From the NCBI RefSeq assembly GCF_003034985.1, contig NZ_PZKG01000015.1:1-55034 (forward strand): a stretch of DNA of 55,034 nt, written 5' to 3'. The notes beneath the pieces are model-generated. The model was not told the DNA's origin and ran no database searches. It was given only the letters and a program-made list of their open reading frames with translations. A program made the translations under genes and the position numbers. Shown in pieces: positions 45,417 to 53,955 of this stretch. Position 1 is the stretch's first letter, and each line of letters begins with the position of its first letter. Source of the stretch: Cereibacter changlensis JA139 (GTDB taxonomy: Bacteria > Pseudomonadota > Alphaproteobacteria > Rhodobacterales > Rhodobacteraceae).

Positions 45417-46048
45417 GTCCCGAGACCCTTTCGCAGAGCGCCTACCGCCGGCTTCGCGATGACATCCTCGAGGGCCGGATCGCGCCGAATACGATCCTGA
45501 CCGAGCGCGAGCTGGCCGAGCGGCTGGGCATCTCGCGCACGCCGCTGCGCTCGGCGCTCTCGGTGCTCGAGCGCGAGCAGGTGATCGAGCGGATGGCCAA
45601 CGGCGCGCTCCTCGTGCGGCGCGTCTCGGTCGAGCAGCTGCTCGACATCATCCAGCTGCGCCTGATCCTCGAACGCGCCGCCGCGCGCCGGGCGGCGGGC
45701 TTCGGCATAACACCCGAACTTGAAGCCGCGCGCGAGGCGCAGCTGCGCTACCTCGACGCCGGGGCGATGGATTTCGAGAGCTTCTGGCAGGATGACGGCA
45801 TCTTCCACCGCGCGGTGGCGCTGGCCGCTGGCCTGACGCTGCTGCCGGGGTTGCTCGCCGAGCAGCGCGCCATCGTGCGGCGCAGCACCATCATCCGCAC
45901 CCACACCAATTTCGCCGATCAGGCCCGCGAGCATATCGCGGTGATCGACGCGATCGCCAGCCGCGACGCCGCGACGGCCGCTGCCGCCATGGCGCTTCAT
46001 TTCGACCGTATGCGCGCCCGCACGCTGGGCTGGCTCAACAAGGACTGA
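45413..46048 (+). CDS. GntR-type transcriptional regulator 2
   Basis: A 211-residue regulator with winged helix SAYRRLRDDILEGRIAPNTILTERELAERLGISRTPLRSALSVLEREQVIERM (residues about 8-60) and an FCD-like C-terminal domain (LRLILERAAARRAA, IFHRAVALAAG, REHIAVIDAI, ALHFDRMRARTL). Two different GntR genes in one operon suggest two effectors or promoters. Starts with a 4-nt overlap with the M20 gene. Confidence 0.9.
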   Translation: MSPETLSQSAYRRLRDDILEGRIAPNTILTERELAERLGISRTPLRSALSVLEREQVIERMANGALLVRRVSVEQLLDIIQLRLILERAAARRAAGFGITPELEAAREAQLRYLDAGAMDFESFWQDDGIFHRAVALAAGLTLLPGLLAEQRAIVRRSTIIRTHTNFADQAREHIAVIDAIASRDAATAAAAMALHFDRMRARTLGWLNKD

Positions 46049-46052
46049 CCCC

Positions 46053-47237
46053 ATGTCGACACTTCCGGCGGAGGCTGCGGCCGATCCGCTCCGCGGCCGC
46101 GACGCCGTCTTTCCCCCTGCCGAATTCGAAGGCCGCATCGCGCGGCTGCAGGCCGAGACCGCGCGTCTCGGCGCCGATGCGCTGGTGCTGCTCGGCCCCG
46201 AGAACATCTTCTGGGCCACCGGGCGGCAGACGGCGGGCTACTTCGCCTTCCAGGCCCTCGTGGTTCCGGTCGAGGGGGCACCCGTGCTGCTCGTGCGCCA
46301 GCTGGAGACGACGGGGGCGCGGGCCTCGACCTGGCTTGCCGACATCCGCGCCTGGCAGGACGGCGAGGATCCCGCTGAGGCGCTGGCCGCGCTGGTGCGG
46401 GGCCTCGGGCTCGGGCGCATCGCCATGGAGCGCAGCGCCTGGTTCATCGGTCAGGACCTTGCCGACCGCATCGCCTCGGCCCTTGCGGGCGTGGCGCTGA
46501 TCGATGGATCGGGCGTGGCGGAACGCCTGCGCGCGGTGAAATCCCCGGCCGAGCTCTCCGCGATCCGCAAGGCCGCGGGCTATGCCGAGGCCGCCATCGC
46601 CGCCTCGATCGAGGCCTGCCGCGCCGGCGTCAGCGAGAACGAGGTGGCCGCCGCCATGATGGGCGCCGCGATCCGCGCGGGCTCGGAAGCGATGGCGATG
46701 GAGCCGCTGGTCTCCTCGGGGCCCCGCTCGGGCGTGCCGCATGCGACCTGGCGGCGGCGGATGCTGGAGCCCGGCGATGCGGTTTTCCTCGAACTGGCGG
46801 CAAGCCACGACCGCTACCACGCGGCGCTCATGCGCAGCGTCTGGATCGGCCCGCCGCCCGCCGAGGCCGCGCGGATGATGGACACGGCCGAGCGCGCGCT
46901 CGACGCGGCGCTGGCGGCCCTGCGCCCGGGCGCGCCCTGCGCCGCCCCGCACGAGGCCGCGCAGGCGGTGATCGACGCCGCGGGCTACACCGCCGCCTTC
47001 CGCAAGCGCATCGGCTATTCGATGGGCGCAGCCTTTGCCCCCGACTGGGGCGAGGGGGCGATCCTGTCGCTCTTCACCGGCGTGGACCGGCTGCTCGAGC
47101 CCGGCATGGTCTTCCACCTGCCCGCTACGCTGCGCAGCTACGGCGACTATACGGTCGGCGCCTCCGAGACGGTGATCGTCACGGAAACCGGCATCGAGGT
47201 CTTGTCGAACCTGCCCAGACGGATGACGGTGCGCTGA
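46053..47237 (+). CDS. M24 (creatinase / ectoine-hydrolase-like) protein, metal-independent type
   Basis: A 394-residue pita-bread-fold protein with a creatinase-type N-terminal domain (NIFWATGRQTAGYFAFQAL). The five M24 metal ligands are mostly replaced: the D-x-G...D pair reads ELAASHDRYHAAL (247-259), the GHGIG His motif reads GYSMG (321-325), and the first terminal Glu is missing in FHLPATL, with only Glu372 kept. This pattern occurs in the metal-free branch containing creatinase and the ectoine hydrolase DoeA, and the segment YSMGAAFAPDWGEGAI resembles DoeA. It may therefore open a cyclic amidine or split a guanidino group; activity is inferred. Confidence 0.75.
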   Translation: MSTLPAEAAADPLRGRDAVFPPAEFEGRIARLQAETARLGADALVLLGPENIFWATGRQTAGYFAFQALVVPVEGAPVLLVRQLETTGARASTWLADIRAWQDGEDPAEALAALVRGLGLGRIAMERSAWFIGQDLADRIASALAGVALIDGSGVAERLRAVKSPAELSAIRKAAGYAEAAIAASIEACRAGVSENEVAAAMMGAAIRAGSEAMAMEPLVSSGPRSGVPHATWRRRMLEPGDAVFLELAASHDRYHAALMRSVWIGPPPAEAARMMDTAERALDAALAALRPGAPCAAPHEAAQAVIDAAGYTAAFRKRIGYSMGAAFAPDWGEGAILSLFTGVDRLLEPGMVFHLPATLRSYGDYTVGASETVIVTETGIEVLSNLPRRMTVR

Positions 47238-47248
47238 CCCTTTTGCCG

Positions 47249-48214
47249 ATGGAGCGCCCCCTGGACCATCACCTTCCCGCCTCGCCCGCCACCGTCCGCT
47301 GGGGCCATCTCGATCCCGCCGCCGCGCCTGTGCTGCGGCTTGCGCCCGGCGAGCGGGCGGTGATCGAGACCCTGTCGGGCGGCCCGCGCAACCTGCCGCC
47401 CGAGGGCCATCCCTGCCGGGTGCTCGACAGTCACCGCGCGGTGATGGCCGCGCAGGCGCCGCATCTCGGGCCCCACATGCTGACGGGGCCGGTCCATGTC
47501 GCGGGAGCCGAGCCCGGCGACCGGCTGATCGTCGAGATCGAGGAGATCACTCTGGCGCAGGACTGGGGCTGGAGCGCCATCGAGCCGGGCTTCGGGATCT
47601 TCCCCGACCTTGCGCCGGTCTACGAGAGCCTCGTCATCCCCATCGACCGGGCGCGCCGCAGCGCGCGGTTGCCTTGGGGCCCCGAGGTCGCGCTCGCGCC
47701 CTTCTTCGGCATCCTCGCCATGGCCCCGCCGCCCGAAGGGGGAACCGTCAGCTCCGTGCCGCCCGGACCCTTCGGCGGCAATGTGGACAACCGCTTCTTC
47801 CGGCAGGGCGCGCGGATCTCCTTCCCGGTCTTCTGCCCGGGCGCGCTGTTCTTCGCGGGCGACGGCCATGCGCTGCAGGGCGACGGCGAGGTCTGCGACA
47901 CCGCGCTCGAGACCGCGCTGAACGGCCGTTTCCGCTTCATGCTCGAGAAGGAGACGGCGCCCGCCGCTCCCGAGATCGAGCTGGGCGAGCTGATCGTGAC
48001 CATGGGCTTTCACGAGACGCTCGATCAGGCGGCGCGCGACGCGACCGCCCGGATGCTCGACTGGATCGGCGCGCATACCGGCCTCACCCGCACCGAGGCG
48101 TGGCGGCACGCGAGCCTCTGCGCCGATCTGCGGATCACGCAGGTGGTGAACGGGCAGAAGGGTGTGCATTGCGTGCTCGACCGCCGCAGCCTGATCGGCG
48201 CGCGCCCCGCCTGA
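47249..48214 (+). CDS. Acetamidase/formamidase family protein
   Basis: A 321-residue FmdA/AmdA-type amidase. Recognisable blocks are LDSHRAVMAAQAPHLGPHMLTGPVHVAGAEPGDRL, DWGWSAIEPGFGIFPD, PFGGNVDNRFFRQGARISFPVFCPGALFFAGDGHALQGDGEVCDTALE (the family core with acid/His metal ligands) and ALCADLRITQVVNG-like ADLRITQVVNG. It hydrolyses small amides to acid plus ammonia. The ATG at 47249 was taken rather than an upstream TTG. Last gene of the rightward operon. Confidence 0.9.
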   Translation: MERPLDHHLPASPATVRWGHLDPAAAPVLRLAPGERAVIETLSGGPRNLPPEGHPCRVLDSHRAVMAAQAPHLGPHMLTGPVHVAGAEPGDRLIVEIEEITLAQDWGWSAIEPGFGIFPDLAPVYESLVIPIDRARRSARLPWGPEVALAPFFGILAMAPPPEGGTVSSVPPGPFGGNVDNRFFRQGARISFPVFCPGALFFAGDGHALQGDGEVCDTALETALNGRFRFMLEKETAPAAPEIELGELIVTMGFHETLDQAARDATARMLDWIGAHTGLTRTEAWRHASLCADLRITQVVNGQKGVHCVLDRRSLIGARPA

Positions 48215-48314
48215 GGGGAGAGGGCGCGAGGCCGAAAGGGGGGCTGCGGACGGGCGCATCGGCGGGCAGGCCACGCCGGGAGGCCGCTCCGGGTCTGGCC
48301 CGAACCGGAGCGCG

Positions 48315-48335
48315 CGCCCCGGACACTCCGGGGCG
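48315..48335. terminator. Hairpin between convergent amidase and ghrA-type genes
   Basis: Perfect 9-bp stem CGCCCCGGA / TCCGGGGCG with a CAC loop, 100 bases after the amidase stop. No clear T-run, so a weak bidirectional terminator at best. It is the main structure in the gap 48215-48363. Confidence 0.5.
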
Positions 48336-48363
48336 GTCCCTTGTGCAGGCCGTTGCCAGCCCG

Positions 48364-49305
48364 TCAGTAACCGCGGGTGAGATCGACCGAGGGCGGGATG
48401 CGGCCTGTCGCGCGGTAGTCGGCAACATGCGCCCCCACGATGGCCGAGGCCGTTTCGGTATCGGTCGGGGCCGAGATATGCGGCAGCACCGTCACGTTCG
48501 GATGGCCCCAGAACGGCGAGGCCTCGGGCAGGGGCTCGACCTCGAACACGTCGAGCACCGCATGGCGGATCCGGCCGCTGTCGAGCGCCTCGATCAGCGC
48601 CGCGCTGTCGAGGATCGGGCCGCGGGCGAAGTTGATGATCTGCGCCCCCTCAGGCAGGCACGCAAGCCGGCGGGCATCGAGAAGCCCCCGGGTCTCGCCC
48701 GTGAGCGGCAGCAGGCAGACGAGGATCTCGACCTGCCCCAGCATCCGCCCGAGCGTCTCTTCACCCGCGTGGCAGGTGACGCCCGGGATCTCCTTCGGCG
48801 ACCGGCTCCAGCCATGGACGTCGAAGCCTGCATCGCGCAGCCGGAGCGCCGCCGAAGCGCCGAGTTCGCCGAGGCCCAGCACCCCCACCCTGGTGCGCTC
48901 GGGCCGCTTGTAGGGCAGCCCCTTCCAGACGCGGGCGCGCTGCTGGGCGGCATAGGCCGGCATGTCGCGGAAGAGATAATAGGTCCAGGCCAGCGCCGCC
49001 TCGGCCATGGTGCGGGCAAGCTCGGGATCGACGAGCCGCACGATGGGGCGCGCAAACTGCCCAAGTTCCGCTGCCATCCGCTCGACCCCGGCCCAGAGGC
49101 TGTGCACCCAGACGAGGTTCGGCAAGGCGGCCAGATCGGCCGGGTCGGGATTGGCCACGATGGCGATGTCCACCTCGGCCCGTTCCGCGGGGCTCAGGTC
49201 GCGGAAGCTGCCGATCCGCTCGCCGGGCAGGGCGCGGGCGAGATGCCCGGCCCAATGGGCCTCGGCCTCGGGCGACAGACGGGTGACGAGCGCGATCCGC
49301 GGCAT
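48364..49305 (-). CDS. GhrA-type glyoxylate/hydroxypyruvate (D-2-hydroxyacid) reductase
   Basis: A 313-residue NAD(P)H-dependent dehydrogenase. NLVWVHSLWAGVERM and the nucleotide loop VGVLGLGELGASAALRL resemble GhrA. All three catalytic residues are there: Arg in INFARGPILD, Glu in DVFEVEPLP and His in VLPHISAPTD, unlike the homologue at 43144-44139. It reduces glyoxylate or hydroxypyruvate-like 2-oxo acids. A strong terminator lies just upstream of its ribosome-binding site, so it may be expressed by readthrough. Confidence 0.9.
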   Translation of the reverse strand: MPRIALVTRLSPEAEAHWAGHLARALPGERIGSFRDLSPAERAEVDIAIVANPDPADLAALPNLVWVHSLWAGVERMAAELGQFARPIVRLVDPELARTMAEAALAWTYYLFRDMPAYAAQQRARVWKGLPYKRPERTRVGVLGLGELGASAALRLRDAGFDVHGWSRSPKEIPGVTCHAGEETLGRMLGQVEILVCLLPLTGETRGLLDARRLACLPEGAQIINFARGPILDSAALIEALDSGRIRHAVLDVFEVEPLPEASPFWGHPNVTVLPHISAPTDTETASAIVGAHVADYRATGRIPPSVDLTRGY

Positions 49306-49317
49306 GGCAGAGCCTTT

Positions 49318-49357
49318 CAAAAAAAGGCCCCGGGCAGGGGCAGGCCCTGACCCGGGG
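49318..49357 (-). terminator. Strong terminator/attenuator before the ghrA-type gene
   Basis: On the minus strand CCCCGGG (49357-49351) and CCCGGGG (49334-49328) pair, extended by CAGGG / CCCTG, with one bulged base and loop CCTGC, then a run of seven T (49325-49319). The T-run ends about ten bases before the AAAGG and ATG of the ghrA-type gene, an attenuator-like placement. Confidence 0.8.
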
Positions 49358-49400
49358 AGGTGGGGAGACGGAGGCGGGGGCCACGCGGCCCCGCCGAAGA

Positions 49401-50123
49401 TCACTGGCCCGATTGCGCCTTCCAGGCCTCGTACTTGGCCTTGTTCTCGGCATTGGCGGGATAGAGGCCCGGAAGCGGCACGCCCGCCTCGACCTGGGTC
49501 ATGATCCAGCCTTCGAGACGCTCCTGCTCGACCGACTCCTCGGCCACGGCCTCGACCAGATCGGCCGGGATCAGCACAGCGCCATCGTCGTCGATCACCA
49601 CCATGTCGCCCGGGAAGACGGCGACGCCGCCGCAGCCCACCGGCTGCTCCCAGGCCACGAAGGTCAGGCCCGCGACCGAGGGCGGAGCGGCCACGCCCGC
49701 GCACCAGACCGGCAGGCCGGTGCCGCGCACGCCCGCCACATCGCGCACGACGCCATCGGTCACGAGGGCCGCCACGCCGCGCTGCTTCATCCGCGCGCAG
49801 AGGATGTCGCCGAAGATGCCCGCATCGGTGATGCCCATGGCGTCGACCACGCAGATGCAGCCCTCGGGCATCGCCTCGATGGCGGCGCGGGTCGAGATCG
49901 GCGAGGACCAGCTGGCCGGGGTAGCGAGGTCTTCGCGCGCGGGCACGAAGCGCAGGGTGAAGGCGCGGCCGACGATGCGCGGCTGGCCGGGCTCGAGCGG
50001 CATGGCGCCGCGCATCCAGACGTTGCGCAGGCCCTTCTTCAGAAGGACGGTGGTGAGGGTCGCGGTGGTCACGCCGCGCAGGGCCTCGATCAGGGCCTGT
50101 TCCTTGGCGGTGTCGGTGGTCAT
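49401..50123 (-). CDS. RraA-family protein (4-hydroxy-4-methyl-2-oxoglutarate aldolase type)
   Basis: A 240-residue RraA-like protein. ICVVDAMGITDAGIFGDILCARMKQRGVAALVTDGVVRDVAGV carries the conserved Gly-Asp-Ile-Leu substrate loop and the DGxxRD pair that binds the metal in HMG/CHA aldolases, and PGDMVVIDDDGAVLIP closes the fold. The family includes class-II aldolases cleaving 4-hydroxy-2-oxo acids to pyruvate and RNase E inhibitors; the catabolic neighbourhood favours the aldolase. It carries N- and C-terminal extensions relative to E. coli RraA (LEGWIMTQVEAG...). Confidence 0.85.
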   Translation of the reverse strand: MTTDTAKEQALIEALRGVTTATLTTVLLKKGLRNVWMRGAMPLEPGQPRIVGRAFTLRFVPAREDLATPASWSSPISTRAAIEAMPEGCICVVDAMGITDAGIFGDILCARMKQRGVAALVTDGVVRDVAGVRGTGLPVWCAGVAAPPSVAGLTFVAWEQPVGCGGVAVFPGDMVVIDDDGAVLIPADLVEAVAEESVEQERLEGWIMTQVEAGVPLPGLYPANAENKAKYEAWKAQSGQ

Positions 50124-50140
50124 GCTGTTTCTTTCCTGTG

Positions 50141-50926
50141 TCAGATGCTGGCGATCAGGCCGCCGTCGATGCGGAGGGTGCTGCCGGTGATGTAGGAGGC
50201 GCGGGCCGAGGCGAGGAAGGCCACGGCGTCGCCGTATTCCTCGGGCTGACCATAGCGGCCGAGCGGGATCGAGGCCACGCTCTCGGCGGCCACATCGGCC
50301 ACGGCGCGGCCCTCGCGCGCGGCCTTCTGCTCGTCGAGGAAGGTGATGCGCTTGGTGGCGACGCGGCCGGGCAGCACGATGTTGGCGGTGATGCCGTCGC
50401 GGCCCACTTCGCGCGCCAGCGTCTTCGACCAGCCGACGAGCGAGATGCGCAGCGCGTTCGACAGGCCGAGGTTCGGGATCGGCGCCACCACGCCCGACGA
50501 GGTCGAGGTGATGATGCGGCCCCATTTGCGCGCCTGCATGCCTGGCAGCACGCGGTCGGTGATGGCCACGACCGAGAGCACCATGGACTCGAAGCTCGTG
50601 CGCCAGAGCTCGGGATCCTGCCCCGAAACCGGCGAGGGCTTCGGCCCGCCCGTGTTGTTCACGAGGATGTCGACCGGGCCCAGCTCGGCCTCGATCCGGC
50701 TCACGTTCGTCTCGATGGCGCCGAGGTCGGCCAGATCCCAGGCGAGCGGCAGCGCGGCGCCACCCTCGGCCCGGATCGCCTCGGCCGTGGCTTCGGCCGC
50801 GACGAGGTCGATGTCGCCGAGCGCCACCCGCACGCCCTCGCGGGCGAGCGAGCGGGCGATGGCGCCGCCGAGGCCCCCGCCCGCGCCCAGAACCAGCGCC
50901 GTCTTGCCTCTGATACCCAGATCCAT
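50141..50926 (-). CDS. Atypical SDR-family oxidoreductase
   Basis: A 261-residue Rossmann protein. The NAD(P) loop is [13 protein letters not shown] (about 12-24), then GDIDL and VNNTGGPKP. The catalytic Ser is in STSSGVVAP, but the usual YxxxK is replaced by LSNALRIS, as in the atypical SDR branch whose members carry SNxxR. The reaction is therefore unclear; it could still bind cofactor. Placed 17 bases upstream of the RraA-type gene in the same operon. Confidence 0.85.
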   Translation of the reverse strand: MDLGIRGKTALVLGAGGGLGGAIARSLAREGVRVALGDIDLVAAEATAEAIRAEGGAALPLAWDLADLGAIETNVSRIEAELGPVDILVNNTGGPKPSPVSGQDPELWRTSFESMVLSVVAITDRVLPGMQARKWGRIITSTSSGVVAPIPNLGLSNALRISLVGWSKTLAREVGRDGITANIVLPGRVATKRITFLDEQKAAREGRAVADVAAESVASIPLGRYGQPEEYGDAVAFLASARASYITGSTLRIDGGLIASI

Positions 50927-50991
50927 GTCGGTCTCCGTCTTTGTCGTGGTTGGGGCCCGCCGCTGCCGGGCAGGCCGCTGGGAGCCCGGCC

Positions 50992-52200
50992 TCAGGTCAG
51001 CCGGGCCGAGGCCGCGCGGATCCGCTCGCAGGCGGTGCGCAGCCGCTCGGTGTCGGTTGCGAACGAGATGCGGAAGTAGGGGGCGAGGCCGAAGGCGCTG
51101 CCCGGCACCGCGGCGACGCCCGCTTCCTCGACCAGATACATCACGAAATCAGTGTCGGTCTCGATCCTGCGCCCGTCGGGCCGGGTGCGGCCGATCATGC
51201 CGGCGCAGGAGGGGAAGAGGTAGAAGGCGCCATTCGGGCGCACGCAGCTCAGCCCCTCGATCTGGTTCAGCGCCGAGAGGCACAGGTCGCGCCGCTGGCG
51301 GAAGATCTCGTTGCGCTCGGCCAGGAACTCCATCGGCCCGGTCAGGGCCGCGAGCGCCGCGGCCTGGCTCACCGAGGAGGGGTTCGAGGTCGATTGCGAC
51401 TGGAGCGTGGCCATCGCCTTGATGATGTCGGCCGGACCCCCGGCATAGCCGATGCGCCAGCCGGTCATCGAGAAGGCCTTCGACACGCCGTTGCAGGTCA
51501 GCACCCGCTCCATGAGCTTCGGCTCGACCTGCGCGATGGTGGCGAATTCCCAGCCGTCGTAGCGCAGGTGTTCATACATGTCGTCGGTCATCACCAAGAC
51601 ATGCGGGAATTCGAGCAGCACATCGGCCAGAGCCCGCAGATGGGCGGCCGAATAGCCCATGCCGGTCGGGTTCGAGGGCGAGTTCAGGATCACCCATTTG
51701 GTGCGCGGCGTGATCGCCGCCCGCAGCGCGGGCGCGGTCAGCAGGAAGTCGTCCTCCTCGGGGCAGGAGACGGTGACCGGCACCCCGCCCGCAAGCCGCA
51801 CCATGTCGGGGTAGGAGACCCAGTAGGGCGCGGGCACGATCACCTCGTCGCCCTCATCGAGCGTGGCCAGCAGCGCGTTGTAAAGCACCTGCTTGCCGCC
51901 TGTGCCGACGCTGATCTGGTTCGTCTCGTAAGAGAGCCCGTTCTCGCGGCGGAATTTCTCGACGATGGCGGCCTTCAGCTCGGGCGTGCCGTCCACGTCG
52001 GTGTAGCGGGTCTGGCCCGCCTCGATGGCGGCGGCGGCGGCCTGCCGGATATGAACGGGCGTGTCGAAGTCGGGCTCGCCCTGCGACAGGCCGATGATGT
52101 CCTTGCCGTCGCGGCGCAGCTGGGCCGCAAGCCGCGTCATGGCGATGGTGGGCGAGGGCTGCACGGCCTGAAGCCGGGAGGAAAGGCGGGAGCTGGTCAT
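50992..52200 (-). CDS. Class-I PLP aminotransferase (aspartate/aromatic type)
   Basis: A 402-residue AspC-like enzyme with the 1-beta subgroup look: [49 protein letters not shown] Lys K241 in [16 protein letters not shown], and the carboxylate Arg in YFRISFATD. Converts an amino acid and a 2-oxo acid. Placement 65 bases upstream of the SDR gene suggests catabolic use. A hairpin GCCGGGC / GCCCGGC at 50965-50990 sits in the gap after its stop. Confidence 0.9.
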   Translation of the reverse strand: MTSSRLSSRLQAVQPSPTIAMTRLAAQLRRDGKDIIGLSQGEPDFDTPVHIRQAAAAAIEAGQTRYTDVDGTPELKAAIVEKFRRENGLSYETNQISVGTGGKQVLYNALLATLDEGDEVIVPAPYWVSYPDMVRLAGGVPVTVSCPEEDDFLLTAPALRAAITPRTKWVILNSPSNPTGMGYSAAHLRALADVLLEFPHVLVMTDDMYEHLRYDGWEFATIAQVEPKLMERVLTCNGVSKAFSMTGWRIGYAGGPADIIKAMATLQSQSTSNPSSVSQAAALAALTGPMEFLAERNEIFRQRRDLCLSALNQIEGLSCVRPNGAFYLFPSCAGMIGRTRPDGRRIETDTDFVMYLVEEAGVAAVPGSAFGLAPYFRISFATDTERLRTACERIRAASARLT

Positions 52201-52248
52201 CTGGGGGCGTTCCTATGGGCTAGGAGGGCCTGGCCGGCCCGTTTCATG

Positions 52249-52674
52249 TCAGACGGTGGCGATGAGCTGGATCTCGACGGGGGCGTTGCCGGGCAGGGTG
52301 GCCACGCCCACGGCGGCGCGGGCGCCGATGCCCGCGGGCCCGAGCTCCTCGCGCAGCCGCGCCGACGCGAAATCGGCGAGCTTCGAATGCGCCTCGAAGC
52401 CGGGCTCCGCTGCGACATAGACGGTGAGCGAGAGGATCATGGCGAGGCTCTCGCCCTCGGCCAGAAGGCCGCGCGCGGCGGCCAGCGCATTCTCGCAGGC
52501 AAGCCGGACGGCATCCCGCTGCTCCTCGAGCGGCTGGTCGCGGCGCACCGGGCCGGTGAATTGCAGCACCCCCTCGCGGCGCGGCGTCATGCCCGAGGTG
52601 AAGATCAGCGCGCCCGCCCGGCGGGCCGGAATGTAGTCGCCCTGAGGGACCGGCTGGGAGAGGGCGGCCGTCAT
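52249..52674 (-). CDS. RidA family enamine/imine deaminase
   Basis: A 141-residue YjgF/RidA-type protein: RRAGALIFTSGMTPRREG, AVRLACENALAAARGLLAEGESLAMILSLTVYVAAEPGF and GARAAVGVATLPGNAPVEIQLIATV. The conserved Arg in GARAAVGVATLPGNAPVEI matches the substrate Arg region. RidA proteins hydrolyse reactive enamines made by PLP enzymes. It lies between two aminotransferase genes and its start overlaps the first by 4 nt, which fits a role in clearing their intermediates. Confidence 0.9.
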   Translation of the reverse strand: MTAALSQPVPQGDYIPARRAGALIFTSGMTPRREGVLQFTGPVRRDQPLEEQRDAVRLACENALAAARGLLAEGESLAMILSLTVYVAAEPGFEAHSKLADFASARLREELGPAGIGARAAVGVATLPGNAPVEIQLIATV

Positions 52675-53891
52675 GCGCGATACCGCTCGACCAGCGCCAC
52701 GATCCGCTGGGCGGCGGCGACGGCGGCCTCGTGATCCTGGCTGAAGTTCAGCCGCACGCTGTCGGCCGTGTGCGGGCTGAACTCGGTGCCGGGCGTCACC
52801 ACGACGCCGGCCTGCAGCCGCAGGAGCTTGACGAAATCCGCGGGCGCGACCGCGAGCTTCGGCAGCCGCGGGAAGAGGTAGCTGCCGGCCTGCGGCGTGC
52901 GGGCGAAGACGCCCTCGCAGCCTCGCAGCACGCGCAGCAGTTCGTCGCGGATCGCCTGATGCCGGGCGATGCGCTCCTCCATCCAGCCCGGCGCCTCGTC
53001 GAACCAGCCGCGCAGCACCGCCTGGCTGTAGCCCGCGGCGCGCAGGCTCACGATGGCCTGCAGCTTCTCCATCCGCGCGATGATGGCGCGGGAGCCGAAG
53101 GCCACGCCCAGCCGGTAGCCCGAGAGCGATTCCGTCTTCGACGGGCCCATGATGGTGACGACATTCTCGGCATCGACCGCCGCTTCGGCGCGCAGATGCG
53201 TGTAGCTCGCCCCCGCATAGCGCAGCCGGGAATAGAGCTGGTCGGCGATCACGGTCGCGCCGTAGCGCGCAGCCAGCGCCGCGATCTGGCGGATCTCCTC
53301 GGCCGAATAGACCACGCCGGCGGGATTGTTCGGGTTCGAGAAGAGGAAGACCCGGGCACCGGCCTTGAAGGCGTCTTCCAGTCCGGTCAGATCGAGCCCC
53401 GCCCGCGTCTCGTCGGCCGAGACATAGTCGAGCTGTACCGGGACCATCTCGCCCTCGAAGAATTCGACGAGCTTGCGGTTGGCGAAATAGTCGGGCTGGA
53501 CGATGGCCACCTTGTCGCCGCGCGCGACCGTCGCCGCCACCGCGAGGAACAGCGCCCCTTGGGTGCCGGGCGTGATGATGAGCCCGTCGCGCGCATCGAC
53601 CGGCGCGCCCGTGAAGGCCGCAAGCCGCGGGGCCAGCAGGTCGCGGATGCCCAGATCGCCGCGATATTCGGTATAGGCCTGCACCCCGCCCGAGGCCACG
53701 CCTGCCGAGAAGAGGTCGAAGGCCCCCGGCGTCGGCTCATGCGCATCCACGTCGCCATGCGAGAAATCGACTGGCCGGCCCGCCAGCGCCTCGCCGCGCA
53801 TCAGCGCCTCGAGGCCCGCCGCAGTCTGCCGCACTTCCTGCCCGGGGGCATTGTCGGTGCCGAGTTTCCGGAACTTCGCTTCGATCGTCAT
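52671..53891 (-). CDS. Class-I PLP aminotransferase (second paralogue)
   Basis: A 406-residue aminotransferase. VFLFSNPNNPAGVVYS, AIADQLYSRLRY-like VIADQLYSRLRYAG and K252 in MGPSKTESLSGYRLG mark the PLP site; VRLNFSQDHEA holds the C-terminal Arg. It differs from the paralogue at 50992-52200 in N-terminal sequence, so the two may use different amino acids. The ATG at 53891 begins the family-like N-terminus; the open frame upstream is not supported. First gene of the minus-strand operon, divergent from lysR2. Confidence 0.88.
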   Translation of the reverse strand: MTIEAKFRKLGTDNAPGQEVRQTAAGLEALMRGEALAGRPVDFSHGDVDAHEPTPGAFDLFSAGVASGGVQAYTEYRGDLGIRDLLAPRLAAFTGAPVDARDGLIITPGTQGALFLAVAATVARGDKVAIVQPDYFANRKLVEFFEGEMVPVQLDYVSADETRAGLDLTGLEDAFKAGARVFLFSNPNNPAGVVYSAEEIRQIAALAARYGATVIADQLYSRLRYAGASYTHLRAEAAVDAENVVTIMGPSKTESLSGYRLGVAFGSRAIIARMEKLQAIVSLRAAGYSQAVLRGWFDEAPGWMEERIARHQAIRDELLRVLRGCEGVFARTPQAGSYLFPRLPKLAVAPADFVKLLRLQAGVVVTPGTEFSPHTADSVRLNFSQDHEAAVAAAQRIVALVERYRA

Positions 53892-53955
53892 GTCTCGCTC
53901 CTCTGCGGCAGCCTTCGCTTCCGTTCCGTCTATGCCGGACGACCGGAAAGAAAAA

